From the NCBI GenBank assembly GCA_033763575.1, contig JANRKF010000032.1:1-10038 (forward strand): a DNA stretch of 10,038 bases. Reading direction: 5' to 3'. Below, piece after piece: positions 1 to 6,124 of this stretch. The translations under genes and the position numbers were made by a program. Below the pieces are notes generated by a model. The model was not told where the DNA came from and searched no databases. It saw nothing but the letters and a program-made list of their open reading frames with translations. The number at the start of each line of letters is the position of its first letter. The stretch's first letter is position 1. This DNA comes from JANRKF01 sp033763575. GTDB lineage: Bacteria > Pseudomonadota > Alphaproteobacteria > Rickettsiales > SXRF01.

Positions 1-29
1 TGTGGTCACGAGAATTATGAATGAGGCGA

Positions 30-106
30 AAACAGCGGGTTACGAGAACCGCCGCGCAGTGTACATGGAAGTACATGAGCAGCGGAAGCGCAGTAACCGG
101 CTGTTT
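30..106. repeat. Palindromic element, copy A
   Basis: The outer arms at 30-43 and 93-106 are inverted repeats matching at 13 of 14 positions (AAACAGCGGGTTAC against GTAACCGGCTGTTT). Inside, 48-58 pairs partly with 79-89, and at the centre TGTAC (60-64) pairs with GTACA (71-75) around a 6-base loop. The whole 77 bp could fold into one nested hairpin. The core TGTACA-N2-GAAGTACATGA recurs in copy B. The design resembles small palindromic intergenic elements of alphaproteobacteria, such as Rickettsia palindromic elements, but I cannot assign a named family. Confidence 0.6.
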
Positions 107-237
107 GCAGCCATTCAGAAACGCGTGACGGCGCTATCTAACAACCGGCAACCCAATTGCGCTTTACTTTCACCACTCATGTGACTAGAAAGCTGTGAAA
201 CCAAACACCGCAACCCGCTCACGCAAAAAAGCGCGAA

Positions 238-306
238 GCGATGGAAGCCGAGGCGAAGGGAATGTACAGCTGAAGTACATGACCGAGCCGAGTGAGGCTC
301 CATCGC
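238..306. repeat. Palindromic element, copy B
   Basis: The outer arms GCGATGGAAGCC (238-249) and GGCTCCATCGC (296-306) are inverted repeats apart from one extra base. The centre is TGTAC (263-267) pairing with GTACA (275-279). The core TGTACA-N3-GAAGTACATGA (263-282) matches copy A almost base for base, while the arms differ in sequence. This is what related elements with diverged stems would look like. It ends about 50 bp before the sucB start, so it would lie in any transcript entering sucB from upstream. Confidence 0.55.
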
Positions 307-347
307 AAGCAGATTTGAAGCGTGAGATAGGGTTGCCAGCATTATCT

Positions 348-351
348 GGAG
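348..351 (+). promoter_or_regulatory. Ribosome binding site of sucB
   Basis: GGAG lies 7 bases before the ATG at 359 and fixes that start. The protein then opens with the usual beginning of a lipoyl domain. Confidence 0.75.
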
Positions 352-358
352 AAATACT

Positions 359-1540
359 ATGGCCGGTGAAATTGTTGTTCCAAGCTTGGGTGAGTCTGTC
401 ACGGAAGCGACGATCGCTAAATGGTTCAAAAAAGTGGGCGACAGCGTGACCGCGGATGAGCCGCTCGTTGAGCTGGAAACCGACAAGGTGACGATGGAAG
501 TGAACGCCCCGGCCTCTGGCGCGCTGAAAGAAATCAAGGTCGCCGAAGGTAAAACCGTGGAAGTGGGCGCGCTGCTCGGCATGATCGATGTAAATGCCAA
601 AGGCGCGGCACCTGCGGCGAAAGCGGCAAGCCCCGCTTCTGCCCCGGCCAAAGCGGCGCCCGCGCCTGCAGCTTCGGGCGCTCCGCAATCCGGCCCGGCG
701 GCGCGTAAACTGATGGATGAAACCGGCGTGAAACCGGCGAGCGGTTCCGGCAAAGATGGCCGCGTGACCAAGGGTGATGTGCTGGGAGCTTCTTCCACTT
801 CTACACCGAGTACCGAGTACCGAGTACCGAGTACCGCCTCACGCTCCGAAGAGCGCGTGAAAATGTCCAAGCTGCGGCAGGTGATCGCCAAACGCCTGAA
901 AGATTCGCAGAATACGGCGGCGATTCTCACCACGTTTAATGAAATCGACATGAGCAATGTGATTTCGCTGCGGGCCGATTACAAAGACCTGTTCGAGAAA
1001 AAATACGGCCTGCGCCTGGGTTTCATGGGCTTCTTCGTGAAAGCGGCCTGCGCGGCGCTCAAGGAAATCCCGGCGGTAAACGCCACCATCGACGGCGATG
1101 AGCTGATTTATAAAAACTATTGCGATGTCGGCGTTGCAGTCGGCACCGACCAGGGGCTCGTCGTGCCGGTGGTGCGTAATGCCGACCAGATGTCGATCAT
1201 GGAAATCGAGCAGGAAATCGCCCGTCTCGCCGGTAAGGCCCGCGAAGGCAGCCTTGCGATGAGCGATTTATCCGGCGGCACTTTCACCGTCTCCAATGGC
1301 GGCGTGTATGGCTCGCTCATGTCCACCCCGATCATCAACCCGCCACAATCGGGCATTTTAGGTATGCATAAAACCGAGGAGCGGCCTATTGCTGTTAAAG
1401 GTCAGGTGGTTATCCGCCCGATGATGTATGTGGCGCTGTCTTATGACCACCGGATCATCGACGGCAAGGAGTCGGTGACGTTCCTGGTCCGCATCAAAGA
1501 AGCGATTGAAGACCCGCGCCGCATGCTTTTGGGGCTTTAA
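359..1540 (+). CDS. sucB: Dihydrolipoyllysine-residue succinyltransferase (2-oxoglutarate dehydrogenase E2)
   Basis: This is the core E2 subunit of the cytoplasmic 2-oxoglutarate dehydrogenase complex. It takes the succinyl group from E1 (SucA) on a lipoyl arm and passes it to CoA in the TCA cycle. The 393-residue protein shows the standard order. A lipoyl domain spans about 3-77, with the lipoylated lysine at 43 in ETDKVTMEV. An Ala/Pro linker spans about 81-110. The peripheral-subunit-binding domain spans about 111-143 (SGPAARKLMDE and GKDGRVTKGDV). The catalytic domain runs from about 165 to the end, with the active-site motif SYDHRIIDG (His364, Asp368). The ETDKV lipoyl site and overall length fit SucB rather than the pyruvate dehydrogenase E2. 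An unusual 7-bp tandem repeat encodes residues 149-160 of the second linker. No lpd follows; the next gene has its own promoter. Confidence 0.96.
   Translation: MAGEIVVPSLGESVTEATIAKWFKKVGDSVTADEPLVELETDKVTMEVNAPASGALKEIKVAEGKTVEVGALLGMIDVNAKGAAPAAKAASPASAPAKAAPAPAASGAPQSGPAARKLMDETGVKPASGSGKDGRVTKGDVLGASSTSTPSTEYRVPSTASRSEERVKMSKLRQVIAKRLKDSQNTAAILTTFNEIDMSNVISLRADYKDLFEKKYGLRLGFMGFFVKAACAALKEIPAVNATIDGDELIYKNYCDVGVAVGTDQGLVVPVVRNADQMSIMEIEQEIARLAGKAREGSLAMSDLSGGTFTVSNGGVYGSLMSTPIINPPQSGILGMHKTEERPIAVKGQVVIRPMMYVALSYDHRIIDGKESVTFLVRIKEAIEDPRRMLLGL
805..836 (+). repeat. 7-bp tandem repeat inside sucB
   Basis: ACCGAGT is repeated without error four times and followed by ACCG, giving 32 bp. 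Because 7 is not a multiple of 3, the array is read through all three frames and encodes a 7-residue period, PSTEYRV then PST. It falls in the flexible linker between the subunit-binding and catalytic domains, where extra residues should be tolerated. Gain or loss of one unit would shift the frame; gain or loss of three would not. Confidence 0.95.
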
Positions 1541-1543
1541 CAC

Positions 1544-1572
1544 TTGAAATATCAGTAGACGCGCACTATATT
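1544..1572 (+). promoter_or_regulatory. Promoter of the 1604 gene
   Basis: TTGAAA (1544-1549), a 17-bp spacer and TATATT (1567-1572) form a near-consensus housekeeping promoter, starting 3 bp after the sucB stop. Transcription should begin about 1579, inside the palindrome listed next. The bases before the -10 (CACTATATT) resemble the 6S RNA promoter in this window. Confidence 0.65.
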
Positions 1573-1590
1573 GTTAACGAAAGCGTTAAC
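1573..1590. promoter_or_regulatory. Operator-like palindrome at the start of transcription
   Basis: GTTAACG (1573-1579) and CGTTAAC (1584-1590) are perfect inverted repeats around AAAG. The palindrome touches the -10 and covers the predicted transcription start, a good position for a repressor site. It also reads TTAA-N8-TTAAC, one base longer than the TTAA-N7-TTAA box of the alphaproteobacterial cell-cycle regulator CtrA. It could alternatively form a small hairpin at the 5' end of the message. Confidence 0.45.
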
Positions 1591-1603
1591 CTTAGGAGTT
1601 TTT

Positions 1604-2182
1604 ATGCGCCGTTTATCCCTCACCACTGCCCTGCTTCTATTGTCCGCGGGAAGCAGTTTCGCGCAGGATGCGCCGGTGTTCAAACCGCTCGATCCGAGCA
1701 TGACCATGTCGCAGCCCGCGGCATCAGGCGCGCAACCGATTTATGAAGCGCCGGCGCAGGTTCCCACCGAAACGCCCCAGAGGCTGCCCGTATCACGCCG
1801 CGATGGCGAGGTCATCGATTCGGTCGGCAGCGGTGCGATTCCTGCGTTGCCATTACAAGTCATGACGCAGAACAGCATCTCCTATCTCTCCGGCGGCATC
1901 GGCGATGAAGAGATCGAGCAGCTAAGAGCGCAGGAAGAAGGTTATAACCTCCGCCTGCTGATTACCGAGCAAAGCGGTGAGTTCGTAAGCGGCACGGTGA
2001 TGACGCTGAAAACATTAAGCGGCGAAGTGCTGCTGATGGTGAATGAAGCCGGTCCGTGGGTCTATGCGCGTGTACCTGCCGGTAAATATATCGTGGACAT
2101 CACCACCGTACGCGGCGCGAATAAAACCATGCCGCTGACCGTTCCGTCCAAAGGCGCCATCAAAATGCAGGTGCGGGTTTAA
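1604..2182 (+). CDS. Exported protein with carboxypeptidase-regulatory-like domain
   Basis: I chose the ATG at 1604 because AGGAG (1594-1598) precedes it by 5 bases and a clear signal peptide follows; the in-frame TTG at 1571 would lie inside the promoter. The 192-residue protein has two arginines, a hydrophobic core (about 5-16) and a likely signal peptidase I site after SSFA (residue 20). A Pro/Ala-rich low-complexity stretch (about 22-65) leads to a C-terminal domain (about 90-192) containing SYLSGGIGDEE, then a likely beta-sandwich with GPWVYARVPAGKYIVDI. That last pattern resembles carboxypeptidase-regulatory-like domains found in periplasmic proteins. No catalytic motif is visible. A structural or binding role in the periplasm is inferred, not shown. 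Its stop lies 11 bp from the stop of the facing gene. Confidence 0.8.
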   Translation: MRRLSLTTALLLLSAGSSFAQDAPVFKPLDPSMTMSQPAASGAQPIYEAPAQVPTETPQRLPVSRRDGEVIDSVGSGAIPALPLQVMTQNSISYLSGGIGDEEIEQLRAQEEGYNLRLLITEQSGEFVSGTVMTLKTLSGEVLLMVNEAGPWVYARVPAGKYIVDITTVRGANKTMPLTVPSKGAIKMQVRV

Positions 2183-2193
2183 CGCTCGCTGGT

Positions 2194-3384
2194 TTATTGC
2201 GCCCGCCCCTTCGCCTGCGGCGGCAGCTTCACCCGTGACCATTCGTCTTTTGTCAGGCCAGCCAGTGTGCTTACCACGCCGACTATATCTTCGTGAGTGG
2301 TCGCTGTCATGTCGTGCAGCACATTGTTACCCAGGGTGAGGACAAATCCATCGACAAATGTTTCTGCTTTGGGCGGCCGCCCCGAAATAGCGGATGCGAA
2401 GTTTTGTGCGACCGGTTGCGGCGGCAGCTTCTGCGTTTGCGAGAAGGTGAACAGAAAATTATACGGTGCCTGTCCTTCGCCCTTCGCATTGGTCGCTGCG
2501 GTCATTTTCCGGGCGATTTTCTCGATATCCGATGCATAGGCCGGAGAGGCGAGTTGAACGTTGAACATCACCGAGCCGGGCTTTCTTTTGACGCTTTCCA
2601 CATCGCAACCAAGGGTCGACAGGATGGTTTGCAATTGCTGCGGCACCTCATTCATTCCCCGCGTATTGGCAATCTTTTCTTCCTCTGCATCATGCTCTTT
2701 CCATCTGAGTTCGTTCCTCGCCGCCTCAATCGCCTGAATAATGTCGCGTCCTTTTTCTATTCCTATTTTGCCGATATCAATGTGGAACGGGTGATACCTA
2801 CCCGATCCATCCTCAAATTTTTCGAGTCTTTCGGGGAAAAGTTTTAGCAGATCCGAGCCTTGCAGCTGGTTCCGGATGCAGGCAAGCAGCGCCTCAGGAT
2901 CACTCGACTGATTAAAGCTTATGGTCGCTTTCAGATAATGCCCGAAGAAGTGGTGGCCGGGCATTGCTTCTTCAATTTTCCGGGCCATTTCCACCTCTTC
3001 CAGAATGCGCCGCACCTTACCCATGTCGATATTTTGAAGCTCCACCACGAACTCGGCGCGGCTATGGACGGTCTTGCCATCCTCATGCGTGTCCTCGCTA
3101 TATTGTATATTTTTTTTCATATTGATATGATCGGGGTAATCAACCACCTCCCCTAACATCCTATAGCCCGCGACGCGCAATGATTTATCCGGCTCCACAA
3201 CGTCATAGGTGCCGATATCCTGTTTGGACGTCAGGCGTAATTTCAATATTTTTGGAGCGCTTATCTCATCAAACTCAATGGCGATTTGGCCATTGGACAG
3301 GTACGATTCCGGACTGATGATTTCCAACGCTTCCGCGAGTTTTTTTCGATCATCCTGGGTTGTACAGCCGTGTTTTCCTGCCAT
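2194..3384 (-). CDS. Unrecognised 396-residue protein
   Basis: I do not recognise this family. The start at 3384 is supported by AGGGA 8 bases upstream. There is no signal peptide and no membrane segment, so it is probably cytoplasmic. The protein is rich in charged residues and seems built from repeated strand-helix units: a hydrophobic strand (FVVELQNI at 112, FHIDIGKI at 200, FNVQLAS at 274, FVLTLGNN at 347) followed by a charged helix. Residues 112-158 and 274-316 look like a diverged duplication, each ending in a strand of the form (T)xSFNQ or FTFSQ. A helix at about 210-240 (EAARNELRWKEHDAEEEK) may be coiled. The coding DNA looks more AT-rich than sucB or prfC and contains an A8 run (3110-3117), which hints at a different history. 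A promoter of its own lies in the gap after metF. Confidence 0.75.
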   Translation of the reverse strand: MAGKHGCTTQDDRKKLAEALEIISPESYLSNGQIAIEFDEISAPKILKLRLTSKQDIGTYDVVEPDKSLRVAGYRMLGEVVDYPDHINMKKNIQYSEDTHEDGKTVHSRAEFVVELQNIDMGKVRRILEEVEMARKIEEAMPGHHFFGHYLKATISFNQSSDPEALLACIRNQLQGSDLLKLFPERLEKFEDGSGRYHPFHIDIGKIGIEKGRDIIQAIEAARNELRWKEHDAEEEKIANTRGMNEVPQQLQTILSTLGCDVESVKRKPGSVMFNVQLASPAYASDIEKIARKMTAATNAKGEGQAPYNFLFTFSQTQKLPPQPVAQNFASAISGRPPKAETFVDGFVLTLGNNVLHDMTATTHEDIVGVVSTLAGLTKDEWSRVKLPPQAKGRAQ

Positions 3385-3400
3385 CCACCCAATCCCTGAC

Positions 3401-3444
3401 GTTGAATTTTAACCAAAATAACTGATTTTTGTTAATAATTCAAC
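3401..3444. repeat. AT-rich inverted repeat after metF
   Basis: GTTGAATT (3401-3408) and AATTCAAC (3437-3444) are perfect 8-bp inverted arms; a few more bases inward (TTAAC and GTTAA) can also pair. It begins 3 bp beyond the metF stop and covers the putative promoter of the next gene. It could end metF transcription weakly or be a protein-binding site. There is no GC-rich stem followed by a T run, so I do not call it a terminator. Confidence 0.4.
3415..3443 (-). promoter_or_regulatory. Putative promoter of the 2194-3384 gene
   Basis: On the minus strand TTGAAT (3443-3438), a 17-bp spacer and TATTTT (3420-3415) would start transcription near 3408, about 24 bases before the ATG. The -35 fits well and the -10 only moderately. 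Confidence 0.4.
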
Positions 3445-3446
3445 GT

Positions 3447-4328
3447 TTATTTCTTCCGCACGCCCAGCACATGGCAAACGGCGGCGGTCAGGTCGGCGCG
3501 GTTCAGCGTATAAAAATGCAGATCCTCACAGCCGAAATCCATCAGCCGGTGGCATTGCTCGGCAGCGACGGTGGTCGCGACAAGGTTCCGCATCGGCGGG
3601 TTATCGTCCAGCCCTTCGAATAGTTTCTCCAGCCATGCCGGTACGCTGGCGCCGCACATGGCGGAGAATTTTTTCACCTGCGCCACATTGCCCACCGGCA
3701 GAATACCCGGCAGGATGGGAATGGTGATACCGGCTTTCCGGACGCGTTCCAGATAACGGAAATAATGTTCGACATCGAAAAAATACTGGGTGATGGCGCG
3801 GGTGGCGCCCGCATCGATTTTCATTTTCAGGTAATCGATATCGGCCTCGAAACTCGCTGAATCCGGGTGTTTTTCCGGGAAGGCCGCAACCGTGATTTCA
3901 AAATCGGCAATGCGTTTTAAGCCCGCCACCAGATCGCAGCTATAACGATACCCATCGGGATGCGGCGCGTATCCGGCCGCACCCTGCGGCGGGTCGCCGC
4001 GCAGCGCCACGATATGGCGCACACCGGCCTCCCAATAGCTTTTCGCCACCTCGTCCACCTCGGTGCGGCTGGCGGCCACACAGGTTAAATGCGCGGCGGG
4101 TTTCAGCTTCGTTTCTTTGGCGATGCGCGAGACGATGGCGTGGGTGCGTTCGCGGGTCGAGCCGCCTGCGCCATAGGTCACCGAGACGAATGTCGGCGAA
4201 AGCGGGGCGAGCACCTGCACCGTTTCCCACAGCTTCGCCTCCATCTCCGCCGATTTCGGGGGGAAGAACTCGAAGGAAACGCGTGGGGGGGTGCGCCCGA
4301 AACGTGCGGCAAGCTGGTTGGAATTCAC
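3447..4328 (-). CDS. metF: 5,10-methylenetetrahydrofolate reductase
   Basis: MetF reduces 5,10-methylene-tetrahydrofolate to 5-methyl-tetrahydrofolate with NADH and a bound FAD, supplying the methyl group for methionine synthesis in the cytoplasm. The 293-residue length matches the single-domain bacterial enzyme. Visible family motifs are SFEFFPPK with the catalytic glutamate at residue 20 (Glu28 in E. coli), VSVTYGAGGSTR (about 49-60), LTCV (about 80), the FAD-binding ALRGDPP (about 108-114), and AAFPEKHPDS with the following ITQYFFD (about 148-185). The start is a GTG at 4328, with AAGGA upstream. Nothing else is co-directional upstream, so metF seems to be transcribed from the divergent region shared with mlaA. 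I see no SAM or SAH riboswitch there. Confidence 0.96.
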   Translation of the reverse strand: MNSNQLAARFGRTPPRVSFEFFPPKSAEMEAKLWETVQVLAPLSPTFVSVTYGAGGSTRERTHAIVSRIAKETKLKPAAHLTCVAASRTEVDEVAKSYWEAGVRHIVALRGDPPQGAAGYAPHPDGYRYSCDLVAGLKRIADFEITVAAFPEKHPDSASFEADIDYLKMKIDAGATRAITQYFFDVEHYFRYLERVRKAGITIPILPGILPVGNVAQVKKFSAMCGASVPAWLEKLFEGLDDNPPMRNLVATTVAAEQCHRLMDFGCEDLHFYTLNRADLTAAVCHVLGVRKK

Positions 4329-4518
4329 GTCCTTATCCTTTATGGCCTAGGCTTTGTAGTATTTGTGCAACAGGTGCGTAATTTGTTCATTGTACCCACA
4401 CACGCCGCTATATTTCCTGGTAATATATCGTGTATTAGAACAGAAAATTAACTATAACAAGTCAAACTATAGGCATGTATTCTACTCAACATACCTTATT
4501 TGATTCTTAGGAGAAGCC
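4329..4518. promoter_or_regulatory. Divergent region between metF and mlaA
   Basis: This AT-rich stretch of 190 bp must serve both genes. For mlaA, TTCATT (4386-4391), a 17-bp spacer and TATATT (4409-4414, in the context GCTATATTT) form a plausible promoter, giving a leader of about 98 bases. The -35 is weak, but the -10 context matches the other promoters in the window. I found no minus-strand promoter for metF that I would defend, and no riboswitch. Confidence 0.35.
4509..4514 (+). promoter_or_regulatory. Ribosome binding site of mlaA
   Basis: AGGAGA lies 4 bases before the ATG at 4519. It is a strong Shine-Dalgarno sequence and decides the start. Confidence 0.75.
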
Positions 4519-5265
4519 ATGCGTAATCAATTCCCACATAATCAATGGAAGCTCGCCCTCGTTGCCGCGCTGGCCACGCTTGCCGTCGGCTGCACCCAAG
4601 CTGAAAACGGCGATAACGACCCATGGGAGCCGTTCAACCGCGGCATGTATCAATTCAACAGCGTATTGGATGGCGTGGTGCTCAAGCCCATTACGCAGAT
4701 TTATCGCGGCGTGATTCCCGACGAGGGACAGACCATGGTGCATCATTTCGTGGAAAACCTGCAAGAGCCGATCAGCTTCGGAAACTCGGTGCTGCAGGCC
4801 GATCCACAGAATAGTTTCGTGTCGCTCTGGCGCTTTTTGCTCAACAGCACCATCGGTGTCGGCGGGTTGTTTGATGTCGCATCGGACGTGGGCCTGAAAG
4901 GCCGCAAAACCGATTTCGGGCAGACGCTCGCGCTCTATGGCGTCGAATCCGGCCCTTACTTGTTCCTGCCGATCCTTGGGCCGTCCAATGCGCGTGACGG
5001 GCTGGGCCGCGTGGCCGATGCCTTCATGCATCCGGCGATGTATGTGGACGATAACGGCGCGTCGATCGCGCTCTGGTCGGTCACCGTGGTCGATACGCGT
5101 TCGGATGTGTATGATATCATCGAGGATATCCAGAAAACATCGCTGGATCCGTATGTCACCTTCCGCAGCTCTTACACCCAGCGTCGCAACAACAATATCA
5201 AAAAAGCCAGCGCTGCGCGTGATGCGGCATGGAAGAAAGCAAAAGGTGGGCATGACTGTCATTAA
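4519..5265 (+). CDS. mlaA: Outer-membrane lipoprotein MlaA (VacJ family)
   Basis: MlaA sits in the inner leaflet of the outer membrane and removes phospholipids that have strayed to the outer leaflet, handing them to the periplasmic carrier MlaC. The 248-residue protein begins with a lipoprotein signal peptide ending in the lipobox LAVGC (Cys25). The mature part carries VacJ-family motifs: DPWEPFNRGMYQFN (34-47), NLQEPISFGNSVLQ (79-92), GGLFDVASDVGLKGRKTDFGQTL split over about 115-136, and GPYLFLPILGPSNARDGLG (about 144-162). Length is usual for the family. A basic C-terminal tail (about 218-248) rich in Lys, Arg and Asn follows the conserved domain. The last 14 nt overlap the start of mlaC, which points to translational coupling. 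The Mla ABC transporter genes (mlaFEDB) are not in this window. Confidence 0.95.
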   Translation: MRNQFPHNQWKLALVAALATLAVGCTQAENGDNDPWEPFNRGMYQFNSVLDGVVLKPITQIYRGVIPDEGQTMVHHFVENLQEPISFGNSVLQADPQNSFVSLWRFLLNSTIGVGGLFDVASDVGLKGRKTDFGQTLALYGVESGPYLFLPILGPSNARDGLGRVADAFMHPAMYVDDNGASIALWSVTVVDTRSDVYDIIEDIQKTSLDPYVTFRSSYTQRRNNNIKKASAARDAAWKKAKGGHDCH

Positions 5266-5845
5266 GGGTTTGGCAGCGGCGTGCTCGCTGCTGCTGGCTG
5301 TTGTATCGACGGAAGTGATGGCGAAGACGGGGGATCCGGCGGCGGATTATATCGAATCCGTTGGCAACCAGGCGCTCGATGCCATCCGCGATAAATCTTC
5401 CTCGAAAGAGAAAAAGCAGGCGGTGCTTGAAAAATTATTCAAGGACAATCTCGATTACGAATGGGTGGCCAAGTTCGTGATGGGCCGTTTCTGGCGTCAG
5501 GCGACCGATGACCAGAAGGCGCGTTATGTGCCGGCTTACCGCGATTTCCTCGTGCGCAACTACACCTCGCGCTTTTCCGAATATACCAGCGGCAGTTTCA
5601 AAGTGGTCGGCTCGCGGCCTATGGAAAAGGGCGATTCGCTGGTCAGCATGGAAATCACCGCCGATGAGCCGGACGCGCAGCCGGTGCTGATCGATTACAA
5701 AGTGCGTAAAATCAGCGGCGGCTTCAAGGTGTTCGACATCATCGTCGAGGGGGTGAGCCTGCTTACCACCCAGCGCGCCGAGTTCAACTCCGTGCTCAAC
5801 AAAAGCGGCATTGACGGGTTGATCGACCAGCTTTCCAAGAAATAA
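5252..5845 (+). CDS. mlaC: Periplasmic phospholipid-binding protein MlaC
   Basis: MlaC carries phospholipid through the periplasm between MlaA and the inner-membrane MlaFEDB transporter. I place the start at the ATG at 5252: AAAGGTGGG precedes it and a signal peptide follows at once (hydrophobic core about 5-18, likely cleavage after VMA, residue 24). The reading frame is open much further upstream, but that part is the +1 frame of mlaA. The 197 residues show the family pattern: an N-terminal helical part, FVMGRFWRQATDDQKARY (75-92), FLVRNYTSRFSEYTSGSF (99-116), and the beta-strand end with VLIDYKVRK (145-153) and FKVFDIIVEGVSLLTTQRAEF (about 158-178). Cys11 is in the hydrophobic core and is not a lipobox. 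The 14-nt overlap with mlaA indicates one operon. Confidence 0.93.
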   Translation: MTVIKGLAAACSLLLAVVSTEVMAKTGDPAADYIESVGNQALDAIRDKSSSKEKKQAVLEKLFKDNLDYEWVAKFVMGRFWRQATDDQKARYVPAYRDFLVRNYTSRFSEYTSGSFKVVGSRPMEKGDSLVSMEITADEPDAQPVLIDYKVRKISGGFKVFDIIVEGVSLLTTQRAEFNSVLNKSGIDGLIDQLSKK

Positions 5846-5854
5846 ATACCCAAG

Positions 5855-5872
5855 CCCCGCCGAATGGCGGGG
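5855..5872 (+). terminator. GC hairpin after mlaC (REP-like)
   Basis: CCCCGCC, loop GAAT and GGCGGGG form a perfect 7-bp stem 10 bases after the mlaC stop. No T run follows, so factor-independent termination is doubtful; it may instead mark the 3' end by stabilising the message. With its flanks it reads AAGCCCCGC, a centre, then GCGGGGTCCGG, nearly the same frame as the two palindromes beyond the 6S gene, so it is probably a third member of that repeat family. Confidence 0.45.
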
Positions 5873-5925
5873 TCCGGCGCAAATCCTGAAACGCCCCCCC
5901 CGAGAGCAAGGCAGGGCTTTGCCCC

Positions 5926-5954
5926 TTGAATCCCCCACACTTTCGCGCTATATT
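5926..5954 (+). promoter_or_regulatory. Promoter of the 6S RNA
   Basis: TTGAAT (5926-5931), a 17-bp spacer and TATATT (5949-5954, in the context GCGCTATATTAG) form a near-consensus promoter. The expected start, 7-8 bases on, falls at 5961-5962, exactly where the closing stem of the RNA begins. This agreement is the main evidence for the strand of the RNA gene. Confidence 0.7.
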
Positions 5955-5961
5955 AGCCGCT

Positions 5962-6124
5962 GAACGGTTCTACCCGGTTTCGTGAGGCTCATTGTCCTTG
6001 GACCGATAATCTTTGCATCGGGAGCTGTCCCTGGCGGGGGTCTTGCCCTCGCACATATGGCGCCCACCTGTACTTACGGGTCTGCATGCGACATGTTTCA
6101 CCCACGGCCACGGTGGTTCCGTTC
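5962..6124 (+). ncRNA. ssrS: 6S RNA
   Basis: 6S RNA folds into a long hairpin that imitates an open promoter and holds housekeeping RNA polymerase in stationary phase. The 163-nt region has a closing stem joining GAACGG...CTACC (5962-5974) to GGTGG...CCGTTC (6112-6124), with a two-base internal mismatch. Inside are CCTTGGACCGATAA (5996-6009), close to the TGAGCCGATA signature of the E. coli RNA, ATCGGGAGCTGTCCC, CCCACCTGTACTT, and GCATGCG, which matches the GCATGC in the 3' half of E. coli 6S. A promoter fits its 5' end, and zapA lies next door, the usual neighbour of ssrS in proteobacteria. Here, however, the two are convergent rather than in line. The ends are estimated from the stem. Confidence 0.75.

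Larger units (their letters stand above)
1..358. other. Gene-free region upstream of sucB
   Basis: I see no gene here that I can support. The one short open frame (2-184, +) begins at a GTG next to the window edge, has no visible ribosome site, runs straight through a palindromic element and resembles no protein I know. In many proteobacteria sucA lies directly upstream of sucB, but none of the sequence here reads as a SucA C-terminus, so sucA is either further left or elsewhere. The region holds two palindromic elements, listed separately. I found no convincing promoter for sucB in it. Confidence 0.6.

Noticed and set aside
2..184. 60-residue open frame at the left edge
   Set aside because: GTG start without a ribosome site, passes straight through palindromic element A, and has no recognisable protein pattern. 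It also does not resemble a SucA C-terminus.
195..449. 84-residue plus-strand frame overlapping the sucB start
   Set aside because: Its second half is sucB read out of frame and its first half is palindromic element B; no ribosome site.
805..836. CRISPR-like array
   Set aside because: The units are 7 bp, contiguous, without spacers, and in frame inside sucB.
115..957. 280-residue minus-strand open frame
   Set aside because: Mostly antisense to sucB, with an Ala/Ser/Pro-rich composition typical of a shadow frame, while sucB itself is unmistakable.
4329..4518. SAM or SAH riboswitch upstream of metF
   Set aside because: I looked because methionine genes of alphaproteobacteria often have one, but saw none of the conserved pairing or core sequences.
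4937..5251. Upstream extension of mlaC
   Set aside because: This part is the mlaA sequence in another frame. The ATG at 5252 has a ribosome site and begins a signal peptide.
4507..5262. 251-residue minus-strand open frame opposite mlaA
   Set aside because: An exact mirror of mlaA, which has a lipobox, ribosome site and family motifs. The mirror frame is only a by-product of codon bias.
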